In this document: positions 5,980-6,122 of the stretch, piece by piece
Position numbering within the stretch: position 1 is the first letter of the stretch
Layout: every line of letters begins with the position of its first letter
The notes under the pieces: generated by a model
The model's input: only the letters and a program-made list of their open reading frames with translations
Told to the model about the DNA's origin: nothing
Databases searched by the model: none
Position numbers and translations under genes: made by a program
Source of the DNA: an uncultured Collinsella sp.
GTDB taxonomy: Bacteria; Actinomycetota; Coriobacteriia; Coriobacteriales; Coriobacteriaceae
Direction: 5' to 3'
DNA: 6,122 nucleotides
Assembly: GCA_947001705.1 (NCBI GenBank)
Contig: CAMQHT010000056.1
Span: 1-6,122, forward strand

Positions 5980-6122
5980 CGCAGGGGTAGAACTGGAATA
6001 GGGGCCGGGGGGGGGGAAAAAAACCCCCCCCCCCCCCCCCCCGCCCCCCCGGGGGGGGGGGGGGCCAAAAAAAAAAACAATTCTACGCAAGGAGAGTGGA
6101 AGAGACAAAAAAAAAAAAAACA
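5980..6122. other. Low-complexity homopolymer tail, probable contig-end artefact
   Basis: No gene is visible. After about 20 ordinary bases the sequence becomes nested homopolymers: G10 (6007-6016), A7 (6017-6023), C19 (6024-6042), a lone G, C7 (6044-6050), G14 (6051-6064), CC, A11 (6067-6077), then 29 mixed bases and A14 (6107-6120). This is quite unlike the rest of the window and typical of collapsed or error-ridden sequence at the edge of an assembly. An imperfect inverted repeat flanks the worst part (GTAGAACTG 5987-5995 and CAATTCTAC 6078-6086, 8 of 9 pairs), so a genuine strong terminator hairpin could underlie a badly read region. No terminator can be called from the bases as given. 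Confidence 0.7.

Noticed and set aside
6089..6098. AAGGAGA followed by GTG near the right end as the start of a further gene
   Set aside because: The GTG touches the purine run with no spacing, the following bases run into A14, and the region is likely artefactual.

Overview
The window holds one compact, co-directional (+ strand) operon for an Ech-type, membrane-bound, energy-converting [NiFe] hydrogenase (group 4, best match by motif and gene order to group 4e). The order antiporter/NuoH-like, NuoB-like, NuoC-like, NuoD-like, NuoI-like is the echA-B-C-D-E-F order known from Methanosarcina and anaerobic bacteria. Here the six functions sit in five genes, because the EchA-like antiporter and the EchB-like membrane anchor are one continuous 960-residue polypeptide. 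The DNA is GC-rich with strong G/C third-position preference and good AGGAGG-type ribosome sites. This suits a high-GC obligate anaerobe; a gut Coriobacteriia such as Collinsella is my guess, but it is an inference from style and not proven by any marker in the window.

Layout: 1-304 is a non-coding leader with a perfect 10-bp hairpin (27-49, probably the terminator of something outside the window), a 7-bp inverted repeat (218-224/249-255) and a possible -10 box (259-264). 305-3187 is the EchA-EchB fusion. 3200-3817 is the EchC small subunit with an acidic Ala/Gly/Pro tail. 3817-4536 is EchD with a roughly 110-residue Ala/Lys-rich tail. 4542-5630 is the EchE catalytic subunit with both CxxC nickel-iron motifs and no C-terminal extension. 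5638-5979 is the EchF two-cluster ferredoxin. 5980-6122 carries no gene and ends in long homopolymer runs that look like an assembly or sequencing artefact at a contig end.

How they work together (family knowledge): reduced ferredoxin gives electrons to EchF (two [4Fe-4S]), which pass to the single [4Fe-4S] of EchC and then to the Ni-Fe site of EchE, where protons are reduced to H2 (or the reverse). EchD is part of the same peripheral arm. The arm docks on EchB, and the energy released drives H+ or Na+ translocation through EchA. Gene ends overlap or are separated by 5-12 bases, so one transcript is expected. No maturation genes (hyp), no endopeptidase and no dedicated electron-donor enzyme (formate dehydrogenase, CO dehydrogenase) lie in the window, so generic ferredoxin is the likeliest partner.
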